Counted from the first letter of the stretch, positions 42,741 to 52,794 are shown. The stretch: DNA of 64,000 nucleotides from Paenibacillus woosongensis (GCF_009725165.1 NZ_WNZW01000006.1:186001-250000); one strand, 5' to 3'. Notes: a model not told the origin generated them from the letters alone. Program-made: numbers and translations.

Positions 42741-42863
42741 ACTTTTTGCTGGCAAACGGCCTGTTCTTTTGCGGCATTGCACGCTTGCCCGGCGTAATTT
42801 TTCCAGCACATACTCAATCCTGTTCTTTCATATAAATGGGAATGATGAGGAGGGGATTTCAAA

Positions 42864-43874
42864 GTGAGCGATGAATGGAGAAGAACGTTATCCCTATATG
42901 TGAATCAGCATAATCAGGACGAAGTGGATTATCGCCCCAAGGCTGCTGAGGCCGAGGCCGTTGTGGCTGATTTGGAATATTTAATGCGCCGCGGTGAACG
43001 CAAACGCCGGCTTCAGGAATGGTATAAGGAACGGCGGGCAACCCCGCTTCGCTGTGAAACCCGCGCCAAGCTGCTGCGGGAAATCGAGAATCGGGCCGGC
43101 GAGATCGAGGTTGAGCTCCAAATGGCCCGCAGGACATATTATGAAAAAGGGGGAGCCCGCCATCAAGAGGAGGTCATCGACCGGCAGCGGCTGACGCTGG
43201 AGCGGGAAGGCGGAGGCTGGATTATAACGCGAATCGAACAGCCTGTAGACGAGCGTCATGCTCCGTTCAAGCTGCCCCTGGATAGAGGCGGCGGGGAAGG
43301 GGGAGCCTTAGGCAAGCTGCCGGGTCCTTACCTTAATGCGCAAGTGCTCGGCCCGCGAACCTCGCGCAGCATGCCTTATCGGCGCGAGGATGCGGTACTT
43401 TACGCTGATCGCTGGTGGGATGGATTTAATCCCGAATTTGCCGAATTTGAAGTGGATTGCACCAATTATATATCCCAGTGTCTCTTTGCAGGAGGGGCTC
43501 CAATAAACTATACTGGAAAAAGAGAATCGGGCTGGTGGTATAAAGGGTATATCAAGGGACGGGAGGCTTGGAGCTACAGCTGGTCTGTCGCTAACGCTCT
43601 TGAGCGCCTATTGGCCCACAGTAATTCTGGGCTTCGAGCCGAAGCCGCAGATAACCCGGAGCAGCTCCAATTGGGAGATGTCATCATCTATGATTGGGAC
43701 GGTGACGGAAGCTATCAGCATAGCACGATCGTGACCGCATTTGATGCCGGCGGAATGCCGCTGGTGAACGCCCATACTACTCCGAGCAAGCACCGATATT
43801 GGGATTACCGGAATTCATACGCTTGGAGCGAGAATACCGTGTATCGCTTTTTTCGGATTGTGGATCATTTTTGA
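42864..43874 (+). CDS. Putative amidase-domain protein
   Basis: A protein of 336 aa. The first 150 residues are charged and helical. The C-terminal half is an NlpC/P60-like amidase domain (Amidase_6 type), with the Cys in VDCTNYISQCLFAGG (about 194) and the His in YQHSTIVTAFDAGG (about 291). Such domains cut amide bonds in peptides or in the cell wall. No signal peptide is seen, so it may act inside, for example during sporulation. The GTG at 42864 follows GAGGAGGGG. Confidence 0.85.
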   Translation: MSDEWRRTLSLYVNQHNQDEVDYRPKAAEAEAVVADLEYLMRRGERKRRLQEWYKERRATPLRCETRAKLLREIENRAGEIEVELQMARRTYYEKGGARHQEEVIDRQRLTLEREGGGWIITRIEQPVDERHAPFKLPLDRGGGEGGALGKLPGPYLNAQVLGPRTSRSMPYRREDAVLYADRWWDGFNPEFAEFEVDCTNYISQCLFAGGAPINYTGKRESGWWYKGYIKGREAWSYSWSVANALERLLAHSNSGLRAEAADNPEQLQLGDVIIYDWDGDGSYQHSTIVTAFDAGGMPLVNAHTTPSKHRYWDYRNSYAWSENTVYRFFRIVDHF

Positions 43875-43948
43875 TGAGTTGAAGCTGGGCTATATGGAAA
43901 TTCATGCTGCATGATAATTATTACGACGATCAAAGAAAGAGGTTACTC

Positions 43949-45046
43949 ATGGGACAAGACAAACTCACCGTTGGACTTATTTACGGCGGTAAATCGGGAG
44001 AGCACGAAGTATCGCTGCAAACGGCCCTCGCGGTTTCACAGGCGTTCAACTATGACAAATACGAGCTGCTTCCTTTTTATATTACGAAGCGCGGGGAATG
44101 GCGGGTTGGAAACAAGCTGTCCGGCCCGTTTGCCGCTTTGGAAGAACTTAGGCTGGAGAGCGGAGCGCAAAATACGTCCGCGGCGATCAATATGCTGTTC
44201 GAGAAGCTTTCTGTCGGCACAGGGGCGATTGACGTCGCATTTCCGCTGCTGCATGGCACGTACGGCGAAGATGGCACGATCCAGGGCTTGTTCGAAATGG
44301 CGGATCTGCCGTATGTCGGCGCGGGAGTGCTGGCTTCGGCAGCCGGGATGGACAAAGTCGCCATGAAGAAACTGTTCGCCGAAGCGGGGCTGGCGCAGTG
44401 CGAGTACTGCTACTTCACGGCGTCCGAATGGAGCCGGAGCAGCCATGCCATTGTTCAGGGAATTGAAGAGAAGCTGGGTTATCCCTGCTTCGTAAAACCG
44501 GCCAATCTAGGCTCCAGCGTCGGCATATCCAAGGCAAAATCCCGCGAGGAATTGCTGGCGTCCGTTGCTACCGCGCTGCGCTTCGACATAAAGGTTATCG
44601 TAGAGGAATTCGTGGACGCCCGCGAAATCGAGGTCGGCGTGCTTGGCAACGACGAGCCGCTGGCATCCGTTCCGGGGGAGATCGTCTCTTCCAGTGAATA
44701 CTATGACTACCAAGCCAAATATTTGGATGGCAAATCGCAAATGCTAATTCCGGCCGAGCTTGATACGGAGCTTGCGGAAGAAATTCGCGATTTGGCGGTA
44801 CGGGCATTTAAGGCAATATCAGGAAACGGACTGTGCCGGGCGGACTTCTTCGTGAAGAAGTCGGATCAAACCGTCTGGATTAACGAAGTGAACACGATGC
44901 CGGGATTCACGCCGTATAGCATGTATCCGCTGCTGTGGCGCGAAACGGGTGTTTCTTATGAAGCGCTGCTCGATCGGCTGATTGAACTCGCTTTAGAACG
45001 CTATGAGGCCAGACAAAATCTAAATTTTGAGAACGGTTTGCAGTAA
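43949..45046 (+). CDS. ddl: D-alanine-D-alanine ligase
   Basis: An ATP-grasp enzyme of 365 aa that makes D-Ala-D-Ala for peptidoglycan. It starts LTVGLIYGGKSGEHEVSL, the family N-terminus; ATP and Mg binding parts FVKPANLGSSVGISK (about 178-192), EIEVGVLG and WINEVNTMPGFTPYSMYPLLW (about 311-331) are intact. A Tyr in SSEYYDYQAKY is the residue that favours D-Ala over D-lactate. The ATG at 43949 is chosen by homology, with AAAGAGG 10 nt upstream. Confidence 0.96.
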   Translation: MGQDKLTVGLIYGGKSGEHEVSLQTALAVSQAFNYDKYELLPFYITKRGEWRVGNKLSGPFAALEELRLESGAQNTSAAINMLFEKLSVGTGAIDVAFPLLHGTYGEDGTIQGLFEMADLPYVGAGVLASAAGMDKVAMKKLFAEAGLAQCEYCYFTASEWSRSSHAIVQGIEEKLGYPCFVKPANLGSSVGISKAKSREELLASVATALRFDIKVIVEEFVDAREIEVGVLGNDEPLASVPGEIVSSSEYYDYQAKYLDGKSQMLIPAELDTELAEEIRDLAVRAFKAISGNGLCRADFFVKKSDQTVWINEVNTMPGFTPYSMYPLLWRETGVSYEALLDRLIELALERYEARQNLNFENGLQ

Positions 45047-45103
45047 TTCATTCAACTCATGATTCGCTAGGATTAATGGGAACGAAGATGGAAAGGAAGA
45101 TCA

Positions 45104-45430
45104 ATGATGGGCTTTCAAACCGAATTCAACTCAGTATGCAAATTCAAAAAAGAGCAGGAGCTGTACGAACTGCTGGAATACGGGCGCGGAAAAATGCTGA
45201 AGGAAGGCCTGCGCGTCTATCCGACGGGTCAGAAGGTTATTGCTTATTCGCCGGACAATAAAGCTGTGGCCATCGTGAAAATTACGGCCTGCGTATCCGA
45301 GATCAATTTTAACGGGGAAGAAGTTACTTCTGTCGAGCTTCAGCTGGTGCGTCAGTTGACAGAGCAGGAAGCGGCCGTGCAGACGGCGCTTGCGCATGAA
45401 ATGTTCTTCGGGGATGTGGAGAACGCTTGA
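45104..45430 (+). CDS. DUF2584-like small protein
   Basis: A soluble protein of 108 aa. The start FQTEFNSVCKFKKEQELYELLEYGRGKMLKEGLRVYP resembles the DUF2584 family of Bacillales, of unknown function; the remaining part is beta-rich. AAAGGAAG lies before two successive ATG codons (45104 and 45107), either of which may be used. It overlaps the next gene by 4 bp (TTGA). The family assignment is by memory of the N-terminal pattern and is not certain. Confidence 0.78.
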   Translation: MMGFQTEFNSVCKFKKEQELYELLEYGRGKMLKEGLRVYPTGQKVIAYSPDNKAVAIVKITACVSEINFNGEEVTSVELQLVRQLTEQEAAVQTALAHEMFFGDVENA

Positions 45431-46428
45431 TTGTCCGCTTCGGTTATGTAGCTATGTCGACGGTCGTTAAGAATGCATCTCCATCCAAGACGATGACTTA
45501 CAAGACGTTCAGCAGTCTAAGCGACCGGGAGGCAGCGGTGCGCCGTCTGGCGTCGATCGGAGCGGACAATCTGCACAACACGCTGCGGCTCCTTCGGCAT
45601 AACGAAGCGAACGATATCAAGGTATATCGCTTCTCGTCCAAGCTGCTCCCCTTGGCGACACATGACGCCCTGTCCGACTGGAATCCTTATGCGGCGCTGA
45701 AAGATCAATTCCAGGAGGTTGGGGATTTCGTCAGACAACACGGCATGCGCGTCTCGTTCCATCCGGATCATTTCACGGTACTAAGCACGCCGCGTCCCGA
45801 GGTGCTGCACAGCTCGCTGCGCGATCTGCGCCACCATGTAGCGATGCTTGAGGCTATGGGGCTGGATGGACGAGCGAAGAACAATATCCATGTCGGCGGC
45901 GCTTACGGAGACAAGCTGTCGGCTGCCGAGCGGTTCCGGGAGAATGTCACCGCGCTGCCGGACAGCATCAAGAACCGGCTGACGTTCGAGAATGACGACA
46001 AGACGTTCAACGCCCTCGAGACGCTGGAGCTGTGCGAGGCGCTTGGCATTCCTATGGTGCTCGATATTCATCATCAATGGGTGAATAATGAAGGAGAGCA
46101 GCCCGTGGATTTATGGCCTCGTATACAGCGAACATGGCAATCGCCGCATGCCCAGGCGGATTCACCGAGTTCAGATCCGCTGCCGCCTAAAATCCACGCC
46201 TCAAGCCCGAAAAGCGCGAGCGACCCCAGAGGTCATGCCGATCATGTTCTCGTTCAGCCGCTGCTGGATTTTCTTCGGGCCATCGCGCCGGCGACCAAGC
46301 GTGTCGACGTTATGCTGGAAGCGAAGCTGAAGGACGGAGCCCTGTTCGCGCTCATGGAGGATTTGCGCAAATATGAAGGGGATGGCGTGCAGTTTCTGAG
46401 CGAGGCCAGCGTGAGAATTCAGCCTTAA
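45427..46428 (+). CDS. uvsE: UV damage endonuclease UvsE
   Basis: A TIM-barrel repair enzyme of 333 aa that nicks DNA 5' of UV photoproducts. It starts with the family N-terminus MIVRFGYVAMS, and metal ligands lie in VSFHPDHFTVLS, NIHVGGAYGDK, TFENDDKTF, LDIHHQWVN and MLEAKLKD. In front of KIHASSPKS is a Ser/Pro-rich stretch (about 240-255) that looks like a lineage-specific loop. The TTG at 45427 overlaps the stop codon of the preceding gene. In spore formers this enzyme helps repair UV-damaged DNA. Confidence 0.94.
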   Translation: MIVRFGYVAMSTVVKNASPSKTMTYKTFSSLSDREAAVRRLASIGADNLHNTLRLLRHNEANDIKVYRFSSKLLPLATHDALSDWNPYAALKDQFQEVGDFVRQHGMRVSFHPDHFTVLSTPRPEVLHSSLRDLRHHVAMLEAMGLDGRAKNNIHVGGAYGDKLSAAERFRENVTALPDSIKNRLTFENDDKTFNALETLELCEALGIPMVLDIHHQWVNNEGEQPVDLWPRIQRTWQSPHAQADSPSSDPLPPKIHASSPKSASDPRGHADHVLVQPLLDFLRAIAPATKRVDVMLEAKLKDGALFALMEDLRKYEGDGVQFLSEASVRIQP

Positions 46429-46546
46429 AGGCATGCTTTGGCTTGAAAAGGACAGCAAAATAAGGTAAGTTGAACAAAAATAAGTTAAAATAAACCAAAC
46501 AAAATCTGCACTAAAATACAGTGTTCAGTTGGAGGTATGTTCTAAT

Positions 46547-47317
46547 ATGGGAGATTTACTCGCAGGAAAAAACATTATCGTAATGGGTGTTGCTAACGAT
46601 CGCAGTATTGCCTGGGCTATTGCTCAGAGCTTGGCCGCTCAAGGGGCGCGTTTGGCATTTACATATGAGAGCGAGCGGGTGGAAGGCCGGGTTCGCAAGC
46701 TGGCCGAGACGATTCCGAATTCGCTCATTCTTCCTTGCAACGTGACGGTCGATGAAGAAATCGATCGCCTGGCGGAGACATTGAAGAGCGAAATCGGCGT
46801 ACTGCATGGCGTTGTGCACAGCATAGCCTTTGCTAAGGCGGAAGACCTCGCCGGCGAATTCGCGGATACGTCCCGCGAAGGCTTCGCACTGGCGCACGAC
46901 ATTAGCGCATATTCGCTTGTAGCCGTATCGAAACGCCTAGCTCCGCTGATGACGGAGGGCGGCAGCATTATGACGATGACGTACATGGGCTCCGAGCGCG
47001 TCATGCGCAACTACAACGTGATGGGCGTTGCCAAGGCGGCATTGGAAGCATCTGTTCGTTATTTGGCAAACGATCTCGGACCGAAGAATATTCGCGTGAA
47101 CGCAATCTCTGCAGGACCGATCCGTACGCTCGCGGCCAAGGGCATCAGCGATTTCAACTCGATCCTGAAGCAGGTGGAGGAGAAGGCGCCGCTGCGTAGA
47201 ACGACTGAAACTGCGGAAGTGGGCGACACGGCAATGTTCCTGATGAGCCATCTTTCCCGCGGCATCACGGGAGAAGTTATATTTGTCGACGGCGGTTATA
47301 ATATCGTTGGTGCATAA
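46547..47317 (+). CDS. fabI: Enoyl-[acyl-carrier-protein] reductase (NADH)
   Basis: A protein of 256 aa that completes each cycle of fatty acid elongation. The nucleotide-binding MGVANDRSIAWAIA and the catalytic Tyr-x6-Lys in NYNVMGVAKAALE (about 155-167) identify the FabI subgroup of short-chain dehydrogenases. GITGEVIFVDGGYNI closes the protein. The ATG at 46547 has GGAGG about 11 nt upstream; an in-frame TTG six codons earlier is part of that site. No FapR-type operator was found in the AT-rich upstream DNA. Confidence 0.96.
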   Translation: MGDLLAGKNIIVMGVANDRSIAWAIAQSLAAQGARLAFTYESERVEGRVRKLAETIPNSLILPCNVTVDEEIDRLAETLKSEIGVLHGVVHSIAFAKAEDLAGEFADTSREGFALAHDISAYSLVAVSKRLAPLMTEGGSIMTMTYMGSERVMRNYNVMGVAKAALEASVRYLANDLGPKNIRVNAISAGPIRTLAAKGISDFNSILKQVEEKAPLRRTTETAEVGDTAMFLMSHLSRGITGEVIFVDGGYNIVGA

Positions 47318-47522
47318 GTAAAATGATTGATGGGGAAAGTTCGTTTCCGAAGCGGATGCAGCGCTTTGGTTACGGGCTTTTTCCATAAGGAAAGGGAAAG
47401 CGGGTCAAGCCGCCCGAATCAGGCCGGGACGGGGTAGATGGATGCAACTTTAAAAGGTTCAAGGCGTATAGTTTAACGAGAAGAGATTTACAAGATTAAG
47501 ATAGAAAGTAGAGTGAAATCTA

Positions 47523-48377
47523 TTGGAACCAATCGACAACGTGGTGGGCAGTAAAAGTCCGACAGCTGTGGCGATCAACTCCGCATCCAAAGCGGGGGAA
47601 TGGATTAAGAGCAGGCTTGGCATGTACAAACAACTAGATACAAAGCTATCCCCACAGGATTTGGTGACGGATGTAGATAAAGGCGCGGAGCTGATGATTC
47701 GCAAGCTGATCCTTACTCATTTCCCGGATCATGATATTTTGGGCGAGGAAGGCGTACCGCCGGGTGCTGCAGCTTCTGAAGCGGCTCTGGCCAAAGCGAG
47801 AACCTCGGAATATTTATGGATTGTCGATCCGGTGGACGGCACGACGAATTTCGTTCACGGCTTTCCGTTTTTTTGCGTGTCAATCGCGTTGGCTCATCGC
47901 GGAGAAGTTATCGTTGGCGTAATTTATGACCCGCTGCGGGACGAACTATTTGTAGCCGAGAAAGGCAAGGGCGCTTACGTTCATGGTAATCCTACGAGGG
48001 TGTCAGAGGATGCGGAGCTATCCGGCAGCGTTGTGGCCGTAGGCTTCAATCCGGACCGTCAGTTTGCGCTTCCGACGAATATGAAAGGGATTAACGCCCT
48101 AGCTCTGCAGACGCGCAGCATTAGAGCGGGAGGCTCGGCTGCGCTGCATCTTGCTTATGTGGCAGCAGGCCGCTTGAGCGGGTATTATGAGGTAGGGCTG
48201 AATGCCTGGGATGTTGCAGCGGGCGCCCTCCTTGTGAAGGAATCCGGAGGAATCGTAACAGACACGTCAGGGCATCCTTATGATCTCGGCGTGCGTCACC
48301 TGGTGGCGACGAACGGCAAAATTCACGGCGAGCTGCTGCAATCCCTGAAGGACGCTGGTGCAACAGGCATGCAGTAA
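47523..48377 (+). CDS. Inositol monophosphatase family protein
   Basis: A Mg-dependent sugar phosphatase of 284 aa. The metal-binding motifs are LGEEG (about 76), IVDPVDGTTNFVHG (about 99-112) and NAWDVAAGALLVKESGG (about 225). The family acts on inositol phosphates, but also on fructose bisphosphate, NADP or 3'-phosphoadenosine phosphates, so the substrate is open. The frame begins with a TTG at 47523 behind only a weak AAAGTAGAG; start confidence is low, and the next Met is at residue 38. Confidence 0.9.
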   Translation: MEPIDNVVGSKSPTAVAINSASKAGEWIKSRLGMYKQLDTKLSPQDLVTDVDKGAELMIRKLILTHFPDHDILGEEGVPPGAAASEAALAKARTSEYLWIVDPVDGTTNFVHGFPFFCVSIALAHRGEVIVGVIYDPLRDELFVAEKGKGAYVHGNPTRVSEDAELSGSVVAVGFNPDRQFALPTNMKGINALALQTRSIRAGGSAALHLAYVAAGRLSGYYEVGLNAWDVAAGALLVKESGGIVTDTSGHPYDLGVRHLVATNGKIHGELLQSLKDAGATGMQ

Positions 48378-48437
48378 GAGGATTTTTTTCTATTCTGTAA
48401 TTCCTTAAATCATTTTAGGATGAAGGAGTGTATCAGG

Positions 48438-48689
48438 ATGAGCGAAGATCGCGAGAAATTGGAAAAAGAGCTTAGCGAATTGCTGGGCGATGCCGAGGAG
48501 CGTACGGAGGAGGAACGGCAGGAGGAGACGCGCAAGAGCCTGCCTCATAAGTACGAAATCCGCATTCAAACAGAGCTTGACCCGATTGTGGAGGAAACGC
48601 TGAAATACCGCAGCATGGCTAAGGAAATCGATGGCCGGTATGATGAGTATTTGAAGAAGACTGCGCGTGACATCAAAAGCCCTGAATAA
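48438..48689 (+). CDS. Unknown small charged protein
   Basis: A protein of 83 aa, very rich in Glu, Lys and Arg and probably all helical, with the stretch REKLEKELSELLGDAEERTEEERQ split by many acidic pairs. I do not recognise it. The ATG at 48438 has AAGGAG 9 nt upstream; an earlier ATG at 48420 overlaps that site. The stop codon lies in the loop of its terminator. Confidence 0.75.
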   Translation: MSEDREKLEKELSELLGDAEERTEEERQEETRKSLPHKYEIRIQTELDPIVEETLKYRSMAKEIDGRYDEYLKKTARDIKSPE

Positions 48690-48706
48690 TTCGGGGCTTT
48701 TATTTT
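48675..48706 (+). terminator. Terminator overlapping the 3' end of the small gene
   Basis: AAAAGCCC (48675-48682) and GGGCTTTT (48694-48701) with T-rich tail; the TAA stop codon at 48687-48689 is in the loop. Confidence 0.85.
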
Positions 48707-48805
48707 AGCAGAATCACATACTATCGCCGAAGCGTCTTATTGATAGGATAGACTCTAATCGGCCTTATACCTGTCGGGCTGCGCATGATGAGGAGTGGAG
48801 AGTCA

Positions 48806-50107
48806 TTGTTTGTTAGAAAAATGGGGATACGGTGTTCGGCAGCCAGCCTGCTATTGCTTGCGGCCCTGCTTTGTTTTCCGGTAACCTTCCTGACTGTGGA
48901 ATCGCGTTCCTTGACCGGAGACCAGGCCCTTGAGCGGGCTATAGCGGTTCAGATGGAGGAGAAAGCCTATCATATCGTTGCGCTGGGCGACTCGATCAGT
49001 GCAGGCTATGAACCAGGCATGGATGAGAAGAGCGTCCCTTACGGCTATGTTGAACGGCTAAGGGAGCAGGGACTGTATTATGGCCGGACGAAGGTTCATA
49101 ATTACGGGATTCTGGGCCTGACCAGCAGCGGGCTTAAAAATTATATATCCGCTATTCAAAGCGGCGAGGCGACACAACCCGAAGCAATTCAGCGCGGCTT
49201 GCCCGATCCGCGCATTGCCGCCTTTGCTGCGGGAATCGCCGATACCCGGGCGGCGCTGGAGCAAGCGGATCTGATCACCATTACGATCGGCGGTAATGAC
49301 CTGTATAGTTTGCTTACGGATATTGCGAGCTACAGCCCGGCTGAAATCGAAGCCAAAGGGCGGGAGCTTTTGGCTGCATACACGCTCAACGTAGGGCAGA
49401 TCCTCGATGATTTGACGGCAATCAATCCTCGGGCCCAAATTATCCTGATGGATCAATACCAGCCTATACCTAAAAGGATCGCCGGCTCGGTGTATGCCGA
49501 TTTAGAAAAAGCTGCAGATACGTTTACGGCGGCGGTTGAAGGGATTGCCGGCGAATTTGCCAGCCAGGGCAAGCTTGTGAAGGCAGCGCATGTGGCACAG
49601 GCTTTCAAGGGGCGGGAAATTGCGCTGACGCATATTTTGCCAGGCGGAGATATTCATCCTAGCCAGGCAGGGTATGAAGCGATTGCCAAAGCCGTAGCCG
49701 AAGAGGTATGGGGAAGCTACCGGGAGAACGGGAAATTGAAGGAGGGCGTGCCGCTTCATATCGTAGTGAAGGGCGAGAAGCTGCAAACACCATATGCTCC
49801 AGTGCTTCTTCATAATCAGACCTTTCTGGCGCTCAAGGATATTACGGAGGCGATCGGAGCTTCCGCGAGATGGGACAGCCGAAGCAGCGCGGCTACAGTG
49901 ACGTACGTCGGGCGGACGGTTGTCATCCCAATCGGTTCGAGCAAAGTGATTGCGAATGGCGAGCTGGTCGCTGCACATAACCCGGCTTTTCTGAATAAAA
50001 TCGGCCAGGAAGCCAAAACCTACGTTCCTTTAGCTGCGCTTGCCCAAGGTCTGGGGCTCGATGTGCAGTATTCCGAGAAGAGCAAAACGGTATTTATCAA
50101 TTTATAA
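48806..50107 (+). CDS. Secreted GDSL hydrolase with stalk domain
   Basis: A protein of about 433 aa. An N-terminal hydrophobic segment (about 9-33) is a signal or anchor. The SGNH hydrolase domain has GDSISAGY (block I), the Gly in TSSG, GGND (block III) and DIHPSQAGY (block V with Asp and His). The C-terminal 120 residues match the copper-amine-oxidase N-terminal type stalk repeat (FLALKDITEAIGASARWD and YVPLAALAQGLGLDVQY), which in Paenibacillus is fused to many secreted enzymes. The TTG at 48806 follows GGAGTGGAGAG; an ATG at 48785 is an alternative. Confidence 0.88.
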   Translation: MFVRKMGIRCSAASLLLLAALLCFPVTFLTVESRSLTGDQALERAIAVQMEEKAYHIVALGDSISAGYEPGMDEKSVPYGYVERLREQGLYYGRTKVHNYGILGLTSSGLKNYISAIQSGEATQPEAIQRGLPDPRIAAFAAGIADTRAALEQADLITITIGGNDLYSLLTDIASYSPAEIEAKGRELLAAYTLNVGQILDDLTAINPRAQIILMDQYQPIPKRIAGSVYADLEKAADTFTAAVEGIAGEFASQGKLVKAAHVAQAFKGREIALTHILPGGDIHPSQAGYEAIAKAVAEEVWGSYRENGKLKEGVPLHIVVKGEKLQTPYAPVLLHNQTFLALKDITEAIGASARWDSRSSAATVTYVGRTVVIPIGSSKVIANGELVAAHNPAFLNKIGQEAKTYVPLAALAQGLGLDVQYSEKSKTVFINL

Positions 50108-50137
50108 TCTTACGGCTTCGGCCATCCTCAACAAGAG

Positions 50138-50171
50138 AAGGGCGCCCCGCATGTTCGTACGGGACGCCCTT
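50138..50171. terminator. Terminator between GDSL gene and hemL
   Basis: AAGGGCGCCCCG (50138-50149) pairs with CGGGACGCCCTT (50160-50171), one mismatch; it separates convergent genes. Confidence 0.8.
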
Positions 50172-50187
50172 CCTGTGTTTGCAATAT

Positions 50188-51501
50188 CTATTTGCCGCTG
50201 ATCTCACGGAAGGAAGCCTCTGCCGCTTCCAGCGTAAAATCGATATCCTCGTCTGTATGGGCCGTGGTCAGGAACCAGGCCTCGTATTTGGAAGGCGCGA
50301 GATTGACGCCCCGATTCAGCATAGCCCGGAAGAAGGCGGCGAACAGATCGCTGTCCGTATCCTGCGCTTCCTCATAGTTGGTAACCGGATGGTCGCAGAA
50401 ATGCGTCGAGAATGCTGCGGCAATCCGGTTAATCGTCAGCGGAATGCCGTAACGGCTCGCCGAGTCCGCCAGCCCGTTTGTCAGCTTGACGGCCAACCGT
50501 TCCATCTCCGGATAGACGCCTTCTTCCCGCAATACTTCCAGGCAGGCGATTCCAGCCGAGATGGAAGCCGGGTTGCCGGCCATCGTTCCGGCCTGGTATG
50601 CCGGGCCGAGCGGAGCGACCTGCTCCATGACTTCCTTGCTGCCGCCGTACGCGCCGATCGGCAGACCGCCGCCAATGATTTTCCCGAGCGCGGTCAAATC
50701 CGGCTGGATCGCCTCATGATTGGCCAGCCCGTTAAACGTCTGGGCTGAGCCGTAGTGGAGGCGGAAAGCGGTAATGACCTCGTCATAGATGACGAGCGCG
50801 CCATATTGCCGGGCAAGTCGGCAGAGATCCTCGAGGAAGCCTTCCTTCGGCATAACCATGCCAAAATTGCCGACGATCGGCTCGACCATCACCGCAGCTA
50901 CGTCGTCGCCCCATTTGTCTAGGGCGGCCTGGAGCGCTCCAGCATCGTTAAACGGCACAGTAATCACCTCATGGGCGATACTGGTCGGGATGCCGGCGCT
51001 GTCGGGAATGCCGAGCGTGGAAGGCCCGGAGCCTGCGGCTACCAGCACGAGGTCGGAATGGCCATGATAGCAGCCGGCAAACTTGATGATCTTATTGCGG
51101 TTGGTATAGGCACGAGCTACGCGGATGGTCGTCATGACGGCCTCTGTCCCGGAATTGACAAAACGGACCTTGTCCATGGAGGGGATTGCGCTCTTTAACA
51201 TTTTAGCTAGGGTAATCTCCAGCTCGGTTGGCGTACCGTACAAGGTGCCGTTAGCCGCTGCTTCCTGAATGGCGCGGGTCACATGCGGGTGAGCATGGCC
51301 GGTAATGATCGGGCCGTATGCTCCAAGATAGTCAACATAGCGGTTGCCGTCTACGTCCCAGAAATGGGAGCCTGCCGCTTTATTCATAAAAACGGGCGCC
51401 CCGCCCCCAACCGCTTTGAAAGAGCGGGAGGGGCTGTTGACGCCGCCGACGATATGCTGGAGAGCTTCTTCGTATAAACGTTCGGATTGAATCCGGTTCA
51501 T
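50188..51501 (-). CDS. hemL: Glutamate-1-semialdehyde 2,1-aminomutase
   Basis: A PLP enzyme of 437 aa that turns glutamate-1-semialdehyde into 5-aminolevulinate for haem. It starts [24 protein letters not shown], with [18 protein letters not shown], the cofactor Asp in [12 protein letters not shown] and the PLP Lys in [19 protein letters not shown]. It is not next to other hem genes; Bacillales often have a second copy (GsaB) outside the hem operon, and this position fits that. The ATG at 51501 has AAAGGAAG 9 nt upstream. Confidence 0.94.
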   Translation of the reverse strand: MNRIQSERLYEEALQHIVGGVNSPSRSFKAVGGGAPVFMNKAAGSHFWDVDGNRYVDYLGAYGPIITGHAHPHVTRAIQEAAANGTLYGTPTELEITLAKMLKSAIPSMDKVRFVNSGTEAVMTTIRVARAYTNRNKIIKFAGCYHGHSDLVLVAAGSGPSTLGIPDSAGIPTSIAHEVITVPFNDAGALQAALDKWGDDVAAVMVEPIVGNFGMVMPKEGFLEDLCRLARQYGALVIYDEVITAFRLHYGSAQTFNGLANHEAIQPDLTALGKIIGGGLPIGAYGGSKEVMEQVAPLGPAYQAGTMAGNPASISAGIACLEVLREEGVYPEMERLAVKLTNGLADSASRYGIPLTINRIAAAFSTHFCDHPVTNYEEAQDTDSDLFAAFFRAMLNRGVNLAPSKYEAWFLTTAHTDEDIDFTLEAAEASFREISGK

Positions 51502-51544
51502 GAGGTACATCTTCCTTTCAAGTAGGTGTTTGGCGGATCAATGA

Positions 51545-52660
51545 TCAATTCCGGAACGTATCCGCAGCAGGGGGAGATCCGGAACCTGCGTCCGTGCTTC
51601 TGCTGGTTCCAGTTCCGGTGCCTGCGCCAGTACTAGTACTCTTGTCTGTGCCCGCCGCTCCTGCCGGGCTGTTATCGCTGTCTGTGTCCTGTTCAGGTTC
51701 ATCCGGCGCGTTAAATACATCCTGAACGAATTGCTTCAATTCATCGTCGCTTCGAATGCCAATCACTTCGGAGCCGCCCACGTTTTTCTCTACGACCAGC
51801 TTCATCGGAGGAATTTGCTCGCTGCCTGCCATCTTGCTGTCATAGGCAACGGTGGCCAGCTTCCACATATCGTTGACCGTCAAATTCGTATCGATATACG
51901 GATTCACTTTTTCCAGAATTGACGGAAGCTTCATAATCGAGGTCGTCGATATCATTTTCTCGGCTACCGCTTTGAGGAAATTGCGCTGGCGTTCTGTCCG
52001 CGAATAGTCGGAAAGAGCGTCATGGCGGAATCGGACATACTGCAGGGCTGAATTGCCGTCAAGGTGCTGCTGGCCTTTTTTCAAATCGATATCGTATTCA
52101 TGATTGTCGGCCTTGCTTGTGTAGCGCATATCCTTCTCGACGTAGAAGTCCACGCCCCCGATGGCATCCACGAGCTCGATAAAGCCCTGGAAATCCGTAT
52201 AGACGTAATATTGAATCGGTATGCCGAGCAGCTCAGAGACCGTCTCCATCGCTTTGTTTGGCCCATGGGTAATGGCGGCGTTAATGCGGTCCGACCCGTA
52301 GCCTGGTATTTTAATATAGGTATCACGCATAATAGAGAACAGGTAGGCTTTCTTCTTCACGGGATCGATGGAGGCGACCAGCATCGTGTCGGACCGGGGG
52401 ACCTCTCCCTTCTTCAGTCCGCGGGCGTCTACACCCATCAGCAGAATATTGACCTGCTCGGTGCCCTCCCATTTCGGCGGCTCGGCTTCCTTCTTGGTCT
52501 CGACCGGCTGTACGTTGTAGAAGGGCGAGTCCTCGCCTTTCTTCTGGAATTTATCAACTTGATTGTAAATGGCGATAAAATAGTAAGCCGCAACAGCCGC
52601 GATGGCGACCAGAATTCCGGTAATGGACCAGATGATCGCCCGTTTCGTGCGTTTCGTCAT
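51545..52660 (-). CDS. LytR-CpsA-Psr family cell-wall ligase
   Basis: A membrane-anchored protein of 371 aa. One N-terminal membrane segment (about 10-31) is followed by the LCP domain with NILLMGVDARG, PRSDTMLVASIDP, SIMRDTYIKIPGYG and RFRHDALSDYSRTERQRNFL, which carry the Asp and Arg residues that bind pyrophosphate and lipid. These enzymes attach wall teichoic acid or other polymers to peptidoglycan. The last 50 residues are Ser/Thr/Gly-rich low complexity. The ATG at 52660 has GAAAGGAACG upstream; longer frames lack a site. Confidence 0.93.
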   Translation of the reverse strand: MTKRTKRAIIWSITGILVAIAAVAAYYFIAIYNQVDKFQKKGEDSPFYNVQPVETKKEAEPPKWEGTEQVNILLMGVDARGLKKGEVPRSDTMLVASIDPVKKKAYLFSIMRDTYIKIPGYGSDRINAAITHGPNKAMETVSELLGIPIQYYVYTDFQGFIELVDAIGGVDFYVEKDMRYTSKADNHEYDIDLKKGQQHLDGNSALQYVRFRHDALSDYSRTERQRNFLKAVAEKMISTTSIMKLPSILEKVNPYIDTNLTVNDMWKLATVAYDSKMAGSEQIPPMKLVVEKNVGGSEVIGIRSDDELKQFVQDVFNAPDEPEQDTDSDNSPAGAAGTDKSTSTGAGTGTGTSRSTDAGSGSPPAADTFRN

Positions 52661-52794
52661 ATTGTTCGTTCCTTTCGGTGGATAACGATGAGAACCGTCA
52701 TAAATTGGATGTATTGCATACCCATCCATTATAATTTCTTTTGTAGGTACAATCAATTTTCGTATTTGTGAAGTCAGAAAGGAGTTCATGCTGC

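Noticed and set aside
46429-46546. FapR operator upstream of fabI
   Set aside because: The AT-rich region has a short inverted CTG/CAG-like element but no TTAGTACCTRGTACTAA-like sequence.
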